A DNA stretch of 64,000 nucleotides from Bremerella volcania (GCF_007748115.1 NZ_CP036289.1:2728001-2792000), one strand, 5' to 3'; shown: positions 24,696 to 33,694, numbered from the stretch's first letter. Translations and numbers: made by a program. Notes: generated by a model not told the origin, from the sequence alone.

Positions 24696-25709
24696 CTAAA
24701 CCGCCACCGTATCCAGCTTCGCAATAATCGCTTCGGCGAAGTCGGTCGTCGAGGCACTCCCCTTCAAATCGCCGGTGAGCGTTTTGCCTTCTTCCAGAAC
24801 GGAAAAGAGCGAGGCTTCGATCTTTTTCGCGGCTTCCGCTTCGTTCATGTGTTTGAGCATCATCGTGGCACTTAACAGCAGAGCCGTCGGGTTGGCCATG
24901 TTTTTGCCGGCGATGTCGGGGGCGGTGCCGTGGACGGCTTCGAAGACGGCGGCGTCGGTTCCGAGGTTGCCGCTGGGGGTCACACCCAGGCCGCCGACCA
25001 AACCGCTGGCCAGGTCCGAGAGGATGTCACCGAACAGGTTTTCCATCACCAGCACATCGAACTGGTGCGGGTTGAGGACCATCTTCATCGCGGCGGCGTC
25101 GACGATGCAGTCGTCGTACTGGATGTCGGGGTAATCCTTGGCGACCTTGTTGCACGTATCGAGGAACAGCCCGTCGCTGAGTTTCAGGATGTTGGCTTTG
25201 TGAATGCAGGTCACGCGTTTGCGGCCCAGGCTGCGGGCGGTCTCGAAAGCGAATTCGGCAATTCGCCGCGAGCCTGCTTCGGTAATCACGCGAAGGCTTT
25301 CCACCACGCCGGGAACGACCGTGTGTTCGAGCCCGCTGTAGAGACCTTCGGTGTTCTCGCGGACGACGATCAAGTCGACATTTTCAAACGGAGCCGGTAC
25401 TCCTTTAAGCGACTTGGCCGGACGGTAGTTGGCATATAGTTGCAGTTCTTTGCGGAGCGAGACGTTCACACTGCGAAAACCGGTTCCACTGGCGGTGGCC
25501 AAGGGGCCTTTCAGAGCGAGCTTGGTACTACGGATCTTGTCGAGCGTCTCTTGCGGCAGCGGATCGCCATTTTTTTCAAACGACCCGAGCCCCGCTTCGC
25601 ATGGAATCCATTCGATCTTCACGCCGGCCGCGTCGATGATTTCCCGCACGACATTGGTGATTTCAGGCCCGATGCCATCGCCGGAAAGCAGACAGACTTG
25701 GTGCGACAT
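24696..25709 (-). CDS. Isocitrate/isopropylmalate-family NAD(P) dehydrogenase
   Basis: A 337-residue member of the beta-decarboxylating dehydrogenase family. The N-terminal [13 protein letters not shown], the substrate loop [27 protein letters not shown], the catalytic lysine region [12 protein letters not shown], the metal-binding aspartates in [14 protein letters not shown], and the cofactor loop [18 protein letters not shown] are all seen. The short length and the [13 protein letters not shown] form fit the NAD-dependent isocitrate dehydrogenase type more than LeuB. It would convert isocitrate to 2-oxoglutarate in the TCA cycle. The exact substrate is inferred from motif style only. ATG 25709 places the Rossmann strand at the normal distance; the longer frame adds five residues. 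Confidence 0.9.
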   Translation of the reverse strand: MSHQVCLLSGDGIGPEITNVVREIIDAAGVKIEWIPCEAGLGSFEKNGDPLPQETLDKIRSTKLALKGPLATASGTGFRSVNVSLRKELQLYANYRPAKSLKGVPAPFENVDLIVVRENTEGLYSGLEHTVVPGVVESLRVITEAGSRRIAEFAFETARSLGRKRVTCIHKANILKLSDGLFLDTCNKVAKDYPDIQYDDCIVDAAAMKMVLNPHQFDVLVMENLFGDILSDLASGLVGGLGVTPSGNLGTDAAVFEAVHGTAPDIAGKNMANPTALLLSATMMLKHMNEAEAAKKIEASLFSVLEEGKTLTGDLKGSASTTDFAEAIIAKLDTVAV

Positions 25710-26008
25710 GCGAATGCTCCTCAAATTTCTTTTTGCCGGAACGTCTGCCTGAGTCCGAAAGCGCCGGTCAGGCAGCGTAAGGGTTGTCTACCACTTATTT
25801 TGGGCATCGATCAGGGCATGTCGAGGCTCTTGTTTTTGGCAATTCACTTGCGCTTGCACCGCGAAACTACCAGCGGCGCGGCTGCGCACCGCAAGGACGA
25901 CGCTTGCGGTAAAGCGAATGCCCTTGGTAGCTGTTGAGGAAATCGGCATGAGGCGAAAAAATTCTCGTCATCGGCAGGTGTTGCCACTTGTGAGGGTAAT
26001 AGCAAGCT

Positions 26009-26503
26009 TTACCAGGCGAGTTCTTTCGGACGCAGCACGTCAATCAATTTCCAGGCGGTGGGATCGTCAAAGGCCGATTGCCAGTCGCTGGCAACATTCT
26101 CAAATAACGCGGCGTTAGCGGTTGTCATGCGGACGTTTTGGCTTGACAATTGATGAACCGCTAATTCCCACCCTGGGTTGTGCCCGATGATTAAAGAGGT
26201 GCCGCAATCCGCAGGCAATGATTCCGCGACGCGTCGAATATCGGACGGAGATCCGTGATACAGCGATTTCTCGGAAACAACCTGGCGTACCTCGGGAAAA
26301 TGGCTTGCCATCAATTCCCAGGTCTGGGTGGTTCGCAGGGCGGCAGAGTGAACCACCACATCGGGGCACCAGCCTCGATCCGATAGTTCCGCAGCGATGC
26401 GAGGAGCATCTCGCAGACCGCGACGATTCAAAGGGCGATCAAAATCCGCGACATCATCCTCCCAAGAACTCTTGGCGTGCCGCATCAAAATCATTCGTAT
26501 CAT
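26009..26503 (-). CDS. sixA: SixA-type histidine phosphatase
   Basis: A 164-residue histidine-phosphatase-superfamily protein. It has the RHG-type motif ILMRHAKSSWED with the nucleophile His9, DRPLNRRGLRDAPRIA, the second Arg region SAALRTTQTWE, and the second catalytic His in IIGHNPGWE. The short length and MRHAKS form are those of SixA, which removes phosphate from phosphohistidine in phosphorelay domains. The true phosphohistidine target here is unknown. ATG 26503 (MIRMILM) and ATG 26494 are both plausible; the former has a purine-rich GAAAGAGA upstream. It is divergent from ppx, which lies 160 bases away. Confidence 0.87.
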   Translation of the reverse strand: MIRMILMRHAKSSWEDDVADFDRPLNRRGLRDAPRIAAELSDRGWCPDVVVHSAALRTTQTWELMASHFPEVRQVVSEKSLYHGSPSDIRRVAESLPADCGTSLIIGHNPGWELAVHQLSSQNVRMTTANAALFENVASDWQSAFDDPTAWKLIDVLRPKELAW

Positions 26504-26548
26504 CCGTGGTCTCTTTCGGCCATCGTGTGGCAAGCGAAGATTCTTATA

Positions 26549-26585
26549 GCCGTTGCCCCCGACTTGAACTCGGTCTGGCAACGGC
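26549..26585. promoter_or_regulatory. Hairpin in the sixA-ppx divergent region
   Basis: GCCGTTGCC (26549-26557) and GGCAACGGC (26577-26585) form a perfect nine-base stem with a 19-base loop. Lying between two divergent genes, it could act as an operator or leader hairpin. It has no U-tail. Confidence 0.4.
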
Positions 26586-26664
26586 ATAGCCGTCTTATTG
26601 TGTCGTGTGGTTCTATTTTTGAATATGCATCTAGTCGAACTTTTGACGTAAGGATGGCGACCCT

Positions 26665-28305
26665 ATGAGCCAACAACCGACCGAGATCCGTCTGACAGGC
26701 CTCGATGCGGAGAACGGCACGTCCCACGGAGACGAACCGGTCCGCTGCGCCGCGATCGATATCGGCTCGAACAGCATGCGGCTGGTGGTCGCGCAGAAGC
26801 TGGCCGGTTTCGACTATCGCGTACTCGACGAAGAACGCGAGTCGACGCGTCTCGCCCACAGCCTGTCGGTTCATGGGAACCTCGATCCGGAAGCGATCGA
26901 TAATTCGATCAGTGCCCTGCGCCGGTTCAAGAAAATCGCCGAAGGCTTCGGCGTCTACGATATTCGCACCATCGCCACCTGCGCCGTGCGAGAAGCGGGC
27001 AACGGCGGGTATTTTTGTGAACGGGCCAAGAGCGAAGTCGGCATCGATATCGAAGTGATCTCGGCCGACATGGAAGGTCAGCTCGCGTTTCGCAGCGTCG
27101 CTCAGGCCTTCGACGTTCGCGACATGAACGTCGTCATCGCCGACATTGGGGGCGGCAGCACCGAGATCGTGTTTGCCTGCGGCGGCCATATCGAAGAGAT
27201 CCTGCCCACCAAGCTAGGCTGCGTACGGGTCACCGAACAGTACGGCATCAACGAAGAACTCTTCACAACGCCGGATAGCCTGAAAAAGATGATCGCCGGC
27301 ATCGATAAGGAATTGAAGCCGATGATCAAGCAGCGTCCTTTTGTGCCGCAGGTTCTCTTTGGTACCGGCGGTACGTTCACCACGCTGGCCAGCATCCTGA
27401 TGATGCAGCGCGGCGAAGTGGGGCAGATGGAGTGGGGTTATCGCGTTCACCGCGCCGACGTCAGCCACACGCTCGATACGCTCAGCAAGATGACGATCAA
27501 GGAACGTAAGAGCGTGCCGGGGCTCAGCGCCGATCGGGCCGACATCATCGTCGCCGGCATCGCCATCATCGACCGCCTGATGCATCGTCTGGACGTCAAT
27601 ACGCTGCGGATCCACGACCGCGGCATTCGCGACGGGCTGATGCTGACCATGATGGAAGAGCTTGAGCCAGGCTCGGCCGAAGACAAAGAGGCTGAAGAGC
27701 AGCGTCGGCAGGAAGCGATGTCGACGTTCGCCCGGAGCTGCGGCGTCGATATGATCCACACGCAGCACGTCGCCAACCTGGCCGTTAGCCTGTTTCGTCA
27801 GATGACGCCGATGTTCGATCTGCGGGAGACCGACGACGAAACGATCTACGCGGCGGCCATGCTGCAGGACGTCGGTTACCTGATCAACTACGAAAAGCAC
27901 CACAAGCACAGCTACAGCTTGATTCTCAACAGCCAACTGCCAGGCTTTTCGAGACATGCACTGGAAATCGTGGCCAACGTGGCCCGATACCATCGTGGCG
28001 CAAATCCTAAGAAAAAGCATGCGAACTTCACTCGTTTGAGCGAGAATGATCAGACGCGGGTCAAGCAGTTGGCGGCCATCTTGCGGGTAGCCGGAGCGCT
28101 CGACCGCAGCCACCGCCAGCAAGTTTCCAAGGTGGAAGTCACCAAGCATCCCGACCACGTCTTTGTTTCGATCGAGGCCACCGGCGACCCAGAGGTCGAT
28201 TTGTGGGCAGCCCGATCTCGCACCGAGTTGTTTTGCAAAGCGTTCGATACCGACATCCGGTTTGGGCTTCATCGCCCGGCGGTGAGTCGCGTTTCGAGCG
28301 ACTAG
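26665..28305 (+). CDS. ppx: Ppx/GppA phosphatase with C-terminal HD-like domain
   Basis: A 546-residue exopolyphosphatase/pppGpp-phosphatase family protein. The ASKHA-type phosphate motifs are AAIDIGSNSMRLVV (about residues 28-41) and IADIGGGSTEIVF (about 157-169), with FGTGGTFTTLASIL further on. The C-terminal part from about residue 350 is the HD-type domain usual in long Ppx. Here the expected HD dyad reads MLQDVGYLINY, so the histidine is replaced by glutamine, although the later HHKHSY histidines are kept. The enzyme should remove terminal phosphate from polyphosphate or pppGpp. The CHAD gene follows after 11 bases, and CHAD domains bind polyphosphate, which favours the polyphosphate reading. 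Confidence 0.9.
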   Translation: MSQQPTEIRLTGLDAENGTSHGDEPVRCAAIDIGSNSMRLVVAQKLAGFDYRVLDEERESTRLAHSLSVHGNLDPEAIDNSISALRRFKKIAEGFGVYDIRTIATCAVREAGNGGYFCERAKSEVGIDIEVISADMEGQLAFRSVAQAFDVRDMNVVIADIGGGSTEIVFACGGHIEEILPTKLGCVRVTEQYGINEELFTTPDSLKKMIAGIDKELKPMIKQRPFVPQVLFGTGGTFTTLASILMMQRGEVGQMEWGYRVHRADVSHTLDTLSKMTIKERKSVPGLSADRADIIVAGIAIIDRLMHRLDVNTLRIHDRGIRDGLMLTMMEELEPGSAEDKEAEEQRRQEAMSTFARSCGVDMIHTQHVANLAVSLFRQMTPMFDLRETDDETIYAAAMLQDVGYLINYEKHHKHSYSLILNSQLPGFSRHALEIVANVARYHRGANPKKKHANFTRLSENDQTRVKQLAAILRVAGALDRSHRQQVSKVEVTKHPDHVFVSIEATGDPEVDLWAARSRTELFCKAFDTDIRFGLHRPAVSRVSSD

Positions 28306-28316
28306 AGTTGAGTTTC

Positions 28317-29255
28317 ATGGGAAAGAACACCAATTGGCTCGGCAAGATCGAGCCAGGGCATGCCATATCGGAAGTCGCGAAGGAAGCGATCAGCACGCGT
28401 TCCAGTCGCATGCTCGAGTACCTTCCGCTGGCTGCCAATCGCTGGAAGGAGGACGTCGAGTACGTCCATCATCTGCGAACGTGGTCGCGCCGTACCCAGG
28501 CTGCCTTACAGCTGTTTGCTTCGCTGCTTCCGTTGAAGCGTTCGACCGCTGTCCGCAAAGCGACCCAAAAGCTGCGCAAAGCAGGCGGCGAGGCCCGCGA
28601 TCTGGATGTTTTCATGAAGCGGATTCGCAAGGCCAAGTTCGTCATTGGTGACGACGACAAGGCCGAGGTGCTGACGTTTCTCAAAGGACTTCGCAAAGCC
28701 GCGCAGCCCAAGGTCGTCCAGGCCTGGGAGTGGGGCAAGTCGGAAAACCTGGCCAAGAAGTTCGAAGGGGTCATCCTCCGCACGCGTTGGCGCGAAGTCG
28801 CCGAGGAAGAGTCCGTCGAGCAGATGGCGCCCACCTTGCTCGAACCACTGGTGGTACGCTTCTTTCACTTTTCGAACATGCTGAGCGAATCGCCCGAGTC
28901 GCTGCATCAGATGCGGATCGAAGGGAAGAAGGTCCGCTACGCGATGGAGCTAGTCGAATGCGGTTTCCCCGATAGCTTCCGCGAAGAACTCTACCCTGCG
29001 TTTGAAGAGGTGCAGTCGAAGCTGGGCGCGATCAACGACCATCACACGGCCGTCGAAAAGATTCAAGCCTGGCAGAACGAAACGGCCACCAAGAAGTTCC
29101 CGGCGTTTCTGTTGCAGATGGCCGACCACGAACGTGTCCAGTTCGACGAGAAAGCCGAGGCATTTCGGATCTGGTGGACCGAAGCCAGGGCCCAGGAACT
29201 GAAAGAGCACTTCGATCATTACCTGGGCGGCCTGGGGCTGTCACCCACGACTTAA
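28317..29255 (+). CDS. CHAD-domain protein (polyphosphate-binding)
   Basis: A 312-residue CHAD-domain protein. The conserved features are VHHLRTWSRRTQAALQLF (about residue 44), KLRKAGGEARDLDVFMKR, LHQMRIEGKKVRYAMEL and LGAINDHHTAVEKIQ, with regularly spaced Arg/Lys and His residues that form the basic channel known to bind inorganic polyphosphate. The length is standard. ATG 28317 is 11 bases after the ppx stop, and the longer frame overlaps ppx as a shadow. Sitting directly downstream of ppx, it likely acts on the same polymer, for example by locating granules. Its stop overlaps the convergent isochorismatase gene by four bases. Confidence 0.92.
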   Translation: MGKNTNWLGKIEPGHAISEVAKEAISTRSSRMLEYLPLAANRWKEDVEYVHHLRTWSRRTQAALQLFASLLPLKRSTAVRKATQKLRKAGGEARDLDVFMKRIRKAKFVIGDDDKAEVLTFLKGLRKAAQPKVVQAWEWGKSENLAKKFEGVILRTRWREVAEEESVEQMAPTLLEPLVVRFFHFSNMLSESPESLHQMRIEGKKVRYAMELVECGFPDSFREELYPAFEEVQSKLGAINDHHTAVEKIQAWQNETATKKFPAFLLQMADHERVQFDEKAEAFRIWWTEARAQELKEHFDHYLGGLGLSPTT

Positions 29256-29818
29256 GGCTTCTCTTCGCGAACCAGCTGGCTGATCTGTTTGAACTGCGGC
29301 GTGCCAGCGGCCCGGCACCATTCAAACAGCGCGGCCTCGGTGGTAGTCAGCGTCACACCGGTCGACTCCATCCGCCGCAAGGCGATCTCCTGGTCGTACG
29401 AAAATCGCGACCCCACGGCATCGGCGGCCAGATAGACGTCATAGCCCAACGAAAGCAAATCGAGCGCCGTTTGCTGCACGCAGACGTGGGCCTCGATGCC
29501 GGCGATTAAGATCTTGGGTCGGTTCAATTCTTCCAGCTTCGCGACAATCGCCTGGCAGCTGCTGAAATGAAGCTTATCCGGCATCTCGCCCAGTTTGGCG
29601 GCCAACGGCTCGACGGTCGCACCCAACCCTTTGCGGTACTGCTCGGTCCCCAGGGCTGGAATGCCGAGGATCTCGGCCCCATCCAGAAGCCTGCGCGCGT
29701 TCCAGACGATACGCTCGCTCTCGGGAATCGACGGAAGCAATTTCTCCTGCATGTCGATTACCAGCAGCAACGTGTTTTCTGGCGTCATCAGCAGCGGATT
29801 GGGAAGTGGTTCAGTCAT
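29252..29818 (-). CDS. Isochorismatase-family cysteine hydrolase
   Basis: A 188-residue hydrolase of the isochorismatase/YcaC group. Catalytic Asp is in LLVIDMQEKL, a conserved segment is LGTEQYRKGLG, and the nucleophilic cysteine is in IEAHVCVQQTALDLL, followed by AADAVGSRF. These match the Asp-Lys-Cys triad layout, though the lysine is not certain by eye. Members hydrolyse amides or vinyl ethers, and this branch has no settled substrate. The start is ATG 29818; the longer frame adds nine residues. The stop overlaps the CHAD gene's stop by four bases in convergent orientation. Family A repeat copy 3 lies immediately upstream. Confidence 0.87.
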   Translation of the reverse strand: MTEPLPNPLLMTPENTLLLVIDMQEKLLPSIPESERIVWNARRLLDGAEILGIPALGTEQYRKGLGATVEPLAAKLGEMPDKLHFSSCQAIVAKLEELNRPKILIAGIEAHVCVQQTALDLLSLGYDVYLAADAVGSRFSYDQEIALRRMESTGVTLTTTEAALFEWCRAAGTPQFKQISQLVREEKP

Positions 29819-29862
29819 GAAAGGCACGATCAAAATGGGAAACAACTAAGTTATGGGAAGTT

Positions 29863-30139
29863 TAGCCACAGAGGACACCGAGGGAAGAGATAAGAGGGAG
29901 TGACCACGGATTACACGGATGAACACGGATAAGAAGCAGATTGGCTTGTGTGCCACTGGCATCCTGCCAGTGCGAACCCTGATGAAGATCGTCTCGTCGA
30001 ATCCGCTTCCAAGGCACTGGCCAGAGGCCAGTGGCACACGACTTAGCCCCTTCCTCTTATCCGTGTTCATCCGTGTTCATCCGTGTAATCCGTGGTTAAA
30101 AACATCTTTCCTCGGTGCTCTCGGTGTCCTCTGTGGCTA
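29863..30139. repeat. Family A palindrome with another palindrome in its loop (copy 3)
   Basis: Outer arms: TAGCCACAGAGGACACCGAG with CCACGGATTACACGGATGAA on the left, and TTCATCCGTGTAATCCGTGG with TCGGTGTCCTCTGTGGCTA on the right. The loop holds a second inverted repeat: GTGCCACTGGC.TCC.GCCAGTGC (from 29950) and GCACTGGCC.GAGGCCAGTGGCAC (to 30040). One GTGTTCATCC unit is duplicated on the right arm. Confidence 0.88.
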
Positions 30140-30228
30140 CTCCTAGCCGATGGCAATAAATTGCGACACAATACAGGGCCTAGACCTTTAGCCTAGCAAT
30201 CGACAAGAAAGCTCGCGAGGATACCCTC

Positions 30229-30768
30229 ATGCGAATTCGCTCGACGACCATTCTGGCCGTTCGCCATAACGATGAAGTCGCCATCGGCGGCGATGGCCAA
30301 GTTACCATGAACACCAGCGTGATGAAATCGGACGCCTCGAAGATCCGTCCTCTCTTGGGTGGAAAAGTCTGGTGCGGGTTTGCCGGTTCGACCGCCGATG
30401 CATTCGCGTTGATGGAACGTTTCGAGTCGTTCCTCAAAGATTTCCCCGGCAATGTTCCCAAGGCCGCGACCGAGCTGGCCAAGCAGTGGCGAACCGACCG
30501 GGCCATGCGCCGCCTGGAAGCGCTGATGGTGGTGGTCGACGCTCAGCAGACGCTGCTACTTTCCGGTACCGGCGACGTCATTCAGCCGACCGACGGCATC
30601 CTGGGGATTGGCTCAGGCGGCAACTACGCGACCGCGGCGGCCAAGGCCCTGGTCAAGCATAGCGACCTGTCGGCCGAAGAGATCGTTCGCGAAAGTTTGC
30701 TGATCGCCGCGGCGATCGATATCTATACCAACGACAACATCAAAATACATCGCGTGGAGATGGACTAA
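30229..30768 (+). CDS. hslV: HslV, peptidase subunit of the HslUV protease
   Basis: A 179-residue proteasome-like threonine peptidase. The N-terminus MRIRSTTILAVRHNDEVA contains the TTI motif whose first Thr becomes the nucleophile after removal of a short propeptide (five residues here). VAIGGDGQVTM and the core GFAGSTADAF are standard, followed by DGILGIGSGGNYATAAA. HslV forms a double hexamer that degrades proteins unfolded by HslU. The ATG at 30229 is preceded by GAGGATA. The stop TAA overlaps the hslU ATG by one base (TAATG), so the pair is translationally coupled. Confidence 0.96.
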   Translation: MRIRSTTILAVRHNDEVAIGGDGQVTMNTSVMKSDASKIRPLLGGKVWCGFAGSTADAFALMERFESFLKDFPGNVPKAATELAKQWRTDRAMRRLEALMVVVDAQQTLLLSGTGDVIQPTDGILGIGSGGNYATAAAKALVKHSDLSAEEIVRESLLIAAAIDIYTNDNIKIHRVEMD

Positions 30769-32111
30769 TGTCGAAAGCCAACCAGGAACTCACGCCGCGC
30801 GAAATCGTGAAAATGCTCGATGCCGACATCGTCGGGCAGAACGAAGCGAAGCGGGCCGTCGCCATCGCGGTCCGCAATCGATGGCGCCGCAAGCACCTGC
30901 CGAGCGAGCTTCAACAGGAAGTGTCGCCAAAGAATATCCTCATGATCGGCCCGACCGGCGTGGGGAAGACCGAGATCGCTCGCCGCCTGGCCAAGCTGAC
31001 CGGGGCCCCCTTCATTAAGGTTGAAGCGACCAAGTTCACCGAAGTGGGTTACTACGGCCGCGACGTCGAAAGCATGGTTCGCGAACTGGTCGATAATGCC
31101 ATCGGCATCGTCCGCGAGACCGAACGGGAAGCCGTTCAAGGGGAAGCCAGGCAGCGGGCCGAACGGCGTTTGCTCGACCAGTTGATCTCCCCCCGCCCTG
31201 CCCTTTCGTCTGGCGAACCGGACGAACAAGAGAAGCACGAGCGTTCGCGGCAGCGGATGAAAGAGATGCTGGAGGCCGGCCAGCTGGAAGATCGTACGGT
31301 CGAACTAACGGTCGAGCAAAAGGGGACGCCGGTGATGATCGGTGGCATGGGCATGGAGCAGATGGACATGGATCTGCAAGGCATGCTGGAAAAGATCATG
31401 CCCAAGAACAGCACCCGCCGCGAAATGACCGTGGCCGAAGCCCGCAAGGTGCTGATCGAACAGGAAACGGAGGCCTTGCTTGATAAAGAACGGATCTACG
31501 AAGCGGCCATCGAACTGGCCGAGAACGTGGGGATGATCTTCCTGGACGAGATCGACAAGATCGTCGCCGGCGAAGGGAAGAGCGGCACCGACGTTTCCCG
31601 CCAAGGCGTACAGCGCGACCTGCTGCCGATCGTGGAAGGAACCACGGTGCAGACGAAGTATGGCTACGTGAATACCGATCACGTGATGTTCGTCGCCGCC
31701 GGAGCGTTTCATAAAGTGAGCCCGAGCGACCTGATGCCAGAACTGCAAGGCCGCTTCCCGATTCGCGTCGAACTATCGGACCTGACCAAGGAAGATTTCG
31801 TGCGGATCCTGACCGAGCCGAAGTCCTCTCTCACCCGGCAATACGTCGAGCTGATGAAGACCGAGGAAGTGGCCGTACGGTTTACGACCGACGCCCTGGA
31901 AGAGATCGCCTCGTACGCCTTCCAGGTCAATCAAACCACCCAAAACATCGGAGCCCGGCGGCTCTACACGATCATGGAACGCCTGCTGGAAGAACTGAGC
32001 TTCGAAGCCCCCGACATGAAGTACGGCACGGTGGAAATCAACGCCGCGTACGTGAAGCAGCGGCTGGATGATGTGAGTAAGGATGAGGATTTGAGTCGGT
32101 TTATTTTGTAA
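30768..32111 (+). CDS. hslU: HslU, AAA+ ATPase of the HslUV protease
   Basis: A 447-residue AAA+ unfoldase. It has the N-terminal LTPREIVKMLDADIVGQNEAK, Walker A IGPTGVGKTEIARRL (about residues 60-74), and the pore motif in KFTEVGYYGRDVESMV (GYVG-type loop, here GYYG). The I-domain is about residues 110-230, Walker B is GMIFLDEIDKI, the sensor and arginine-finger region is LLPIVEGTTV to GRFPIRVEL, and the C-terminal tail DLSRFIL docks on HslV. The I-domain contains a methionine/glycine-rich stretch (MIGGMGMEQMDMDLQGM). It unfolds substrates using ATP and feeds them to HslV in the cytoplasm. Confidence 0.96.
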   Translation: MSKANQELTPREIVKMLDADIVGQNEAKRAVAIAVRNRWRRKHLPSELQQEVSPKNILMIGPTGVGKTEIARRLAKLTGAPFIKVEATKFTEVGYYGRDVESMVRELVDNAIGIVRETEREAVQGEARQRAERRLLDQLISPRPALSSGEPDEQEKHERSRQRMKEMLEAGQLEDRTVELTVEQKGTPVMIGGMGMEQMDMDLQGMLEKIMPKNSTRREMTVAEARKVLIEQETEALLDKERIYEAAIELAENVGMIFLDEIDKIVAGEGKSGTDVSRQGVQRDLLPIVEGTTVQTKYGYVNTDHVMFVAAGAFHKVSPSDLMPELQGRFPIRVELSDLTKEDFVRILTEPKSSLTRQYVELMKTEEVAVRFTTDALEEIASYAFQVNQTTQNIGARRLYTIMERLLEELSFEAPDMKYGTVEINAAYVKQRLDDVSKDEDLSRFIL

Positions 32112-32302
32112 TCGAAGCAAAATATCATCGACATGGTCGGGTGAGGGCCGAAAAGAGCCGCGTCGGCTGTGGTAATTCGACTGAATGGCGGGTAAGCCAT
32201 GAGGAACTGACCCGTATCCAGAACGAGGGGCCATTGCCAATTCAGAAGAATTTGCCGTAAAGCAGATTCGCTTCAACATCGGATCTGCGAAGAGAGAACG
32301 GG

Positions 32303-32803
32303 CTACGGCAACGAAGTCGATTTCAATTCTTCAGCTCTAAGCGATTGGCGGAAGATGAAATACTCGTGGTAATCGGTGAATTTACGATAACTGTACTTAA
32401 TCTGGCAATTAGGCAGTCTTTCTTGGATGTCCTCTACTTGTTCTGAGGTTAAGTTCGTATCGCGAATGTCAAGTCGATCTAAGTGCAATTTCAATAAATG
32501 GTCGAGCCCGAAAGAATTTATCTCATGGCCACGCAATTCCAATTCTCGCAGAGAATCTAGTTTTTCAATTTGCGGCCACCAGACGTTATCGAAGTCAGTC
32601 AAGCTGAAATTCAGCCTTTCAACTTGTTCAGCATTATTGAGCGAGCATTGGAGGTGAAACGCCCCATTCGAGATAAAATGATTTATGATTTCCTGGTCTT
32701 CAACGTGATCGTGATTCGTCAAGAAAGGTAGAGCAGCTGCTATGATTCCGATACAGAGCATTGCATGCCAAATCTTGAATCTGATTCTGGGCAAAATTTG
32801 CAC
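32303..32803 (-). CDS. Hypothetical membrane-anchored protein with LRR-like segment
   Basis: A 166-residue protein. The N-terminus has one hydrophobic helix (residues 10-28, KIWHAMLCIGIIAAALPFL) and the rest is probably exported or periplasmic. Residues 60-125 show a leucine-rich-repeat-like spacing (LNFSLTDFD, then LDSLRELELRGHEI and LKLHLDRLDIRDTNLT) similar to planctomycete LRR proteins. The gene is visibly AT-richer than its surroundings, like the neighbouring RHS fragment. No family name can be given. Its place just downstream of an RHS tip on the same strand makes an immunity role conceivable, but this is inference. Confidence 0.7.
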   Translation of the reverse strand: MQILPRIRFKIWHAMLCIGIIAAALPFLTNHDHVEDQEIINHFISNGAFHLQCSLNNAEQVERLNFSLTDFDNVWWPQIEKLDSLRELELRGHEINSFGLDHLLKLHLDRLDIRDTNLTSEQVEDIQERLPNCQIKYSYRKFTDYHEYFIFRQSLRAEELKSTSLP

Positions 32804-32817
32804 TAAGGCATCCTATT

Positions 32818-32852
32818 GGCAATGCCCTTTTGGTTACCAAAAAGGGCATTGT
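32818..32852. terminator. Strong hairpin between the LRR-like and RHS-tip genes
   Basis: CAATGCCCTTTTGG and CCAAAAAGGGCATTG pair almost completely (one bulged A) around a four-base loop. It lies about 70 bases after the RHS-tip gene and just before the start of the next minus-strand gene, so it probably ends the RHS transcript. There is no clear poly-T tail outside the stem. Confidence 0.6.
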
Positions 32853-32923
32853 GATGTGAAATAGGTGAAGGCTGCAATCTCTTTTCAAGCGTCTTAAAAA
32901 ACGTAGCCTGCGATAGCCCACGT

Positions 32924-33694
32924 CTATTTCTTAGATGGAGGTTTGACGTAGGGGAATGCCTGTTGAAAGTTCTCAAATTTGATATTCCCGTTATAACCAG
33001 GAAGAATTCGCAGATCCGGGTAGTGTTTAAGACGCCACCAATAGTGATCTTTGATCTTTTCAGGCTGAGAAAAAGGTTCAAGGGTGTCAAAGAAAAGTTG
33101 GTCCCTTGTTTCTCCTCTTCCTTTTTGGTTGTCTTTAAATATGTAGCCAGCCCACACGGATGTTTTGACTCGCGCCAATCTATCGATGATCTTGTAACGG
33201 CAAATGTCTTCTTTACTGTTGGCAGGGTTGTTCCTGACAGACACAATTTCGTAGACGTACCGTATGTCAGTGAAATCGAATGAAATAAGATGTGCCATCA
33301 GCCGGTCGTTAAATCCGAACTTGCGCTGATGGATTTTGTAATGTTTGCTAGTTGGTGTGAACTTGTGCGTGGTTGGGTCGCTGAGAAGAATTTCTCCAAC
33401 CTCCAAATCGTATTTTTTTGCAAAGGCTTTTTCAAATAGTTCGTCTTTTTCGGCTCCCTCAGGAATCGTAATATTCTTGCCACGTCCAATTGATATCCAG
33501 AATTCTTCATTGTACGTGGTTTCGAACAGCGTTTCGCTGAATTCCCCGAGGCCTAGATCTCCAGCCTTTTGAAGGCCGCTTGGATCAGTTGAATTGATTG
33601 GATTGTTTCCAACATACCGCTGTAAATTTTCATCCGCCGCTTCAAATCCAATCGGGTCTTCACTAATCCAACGGCCAATGGTGGGATCGAACAT
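32924..33694 (-). CDS. Orphan RHS-repeat core and C-terminal tip (truncated RHS protein)
   Basis: A 256-residue fragment. It begins MFDPTIGRWISEDPIGF and continues RYVGNNPINSTDPSG, the conserved RHS-associated core that normally ends a very large cage-forming RHS protein. All upstream RHS repeats are missing. Everything after DPSG (about 210 residues, GLQKAGDLGLGEF onward) is the variable tip, which in intact proteins is usually a toxin; I do not recognise this one. The longer frame to 33817 runs into the SirB1-like gene and the extra 41 residues look like shadow, so ATG 33694 is chosen. The gene is AT-richer than its neighbours. It is probably a displaced tip or decaying remnant; whether it is translated is unknown. 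Confidence 0.75.
   Translation of the reverse strand: MFDPTIGRWISEDPIGFEAADENLQRYVGNNPINSTDPSGLQKAGDLGLGEFSETLFETTYNEEFWISIGRGKNITIPEGAEKDELFEKAFAKKYDLEVGEILLSDPTTHKFTPTSKHYKIHQRKFGFNDRLMAHLISFDFTDIRYVYEIVSVRNNPANSKEDICRYKIIDRLARVKTSVWAGYIFKDNQKGRGETRDQLFFDTLEPFSQPEKIKDHYWWRLKHYPDLRILPGYNGNIKFENFQQAFPYVKPPSKK

Noticed and set aside
29252-29255. Four-base overlap of convergent stop codons (CHAD and isochorismatase)
   Set aside because: This is common in compact bacterial genomes and not remarkable by itself.
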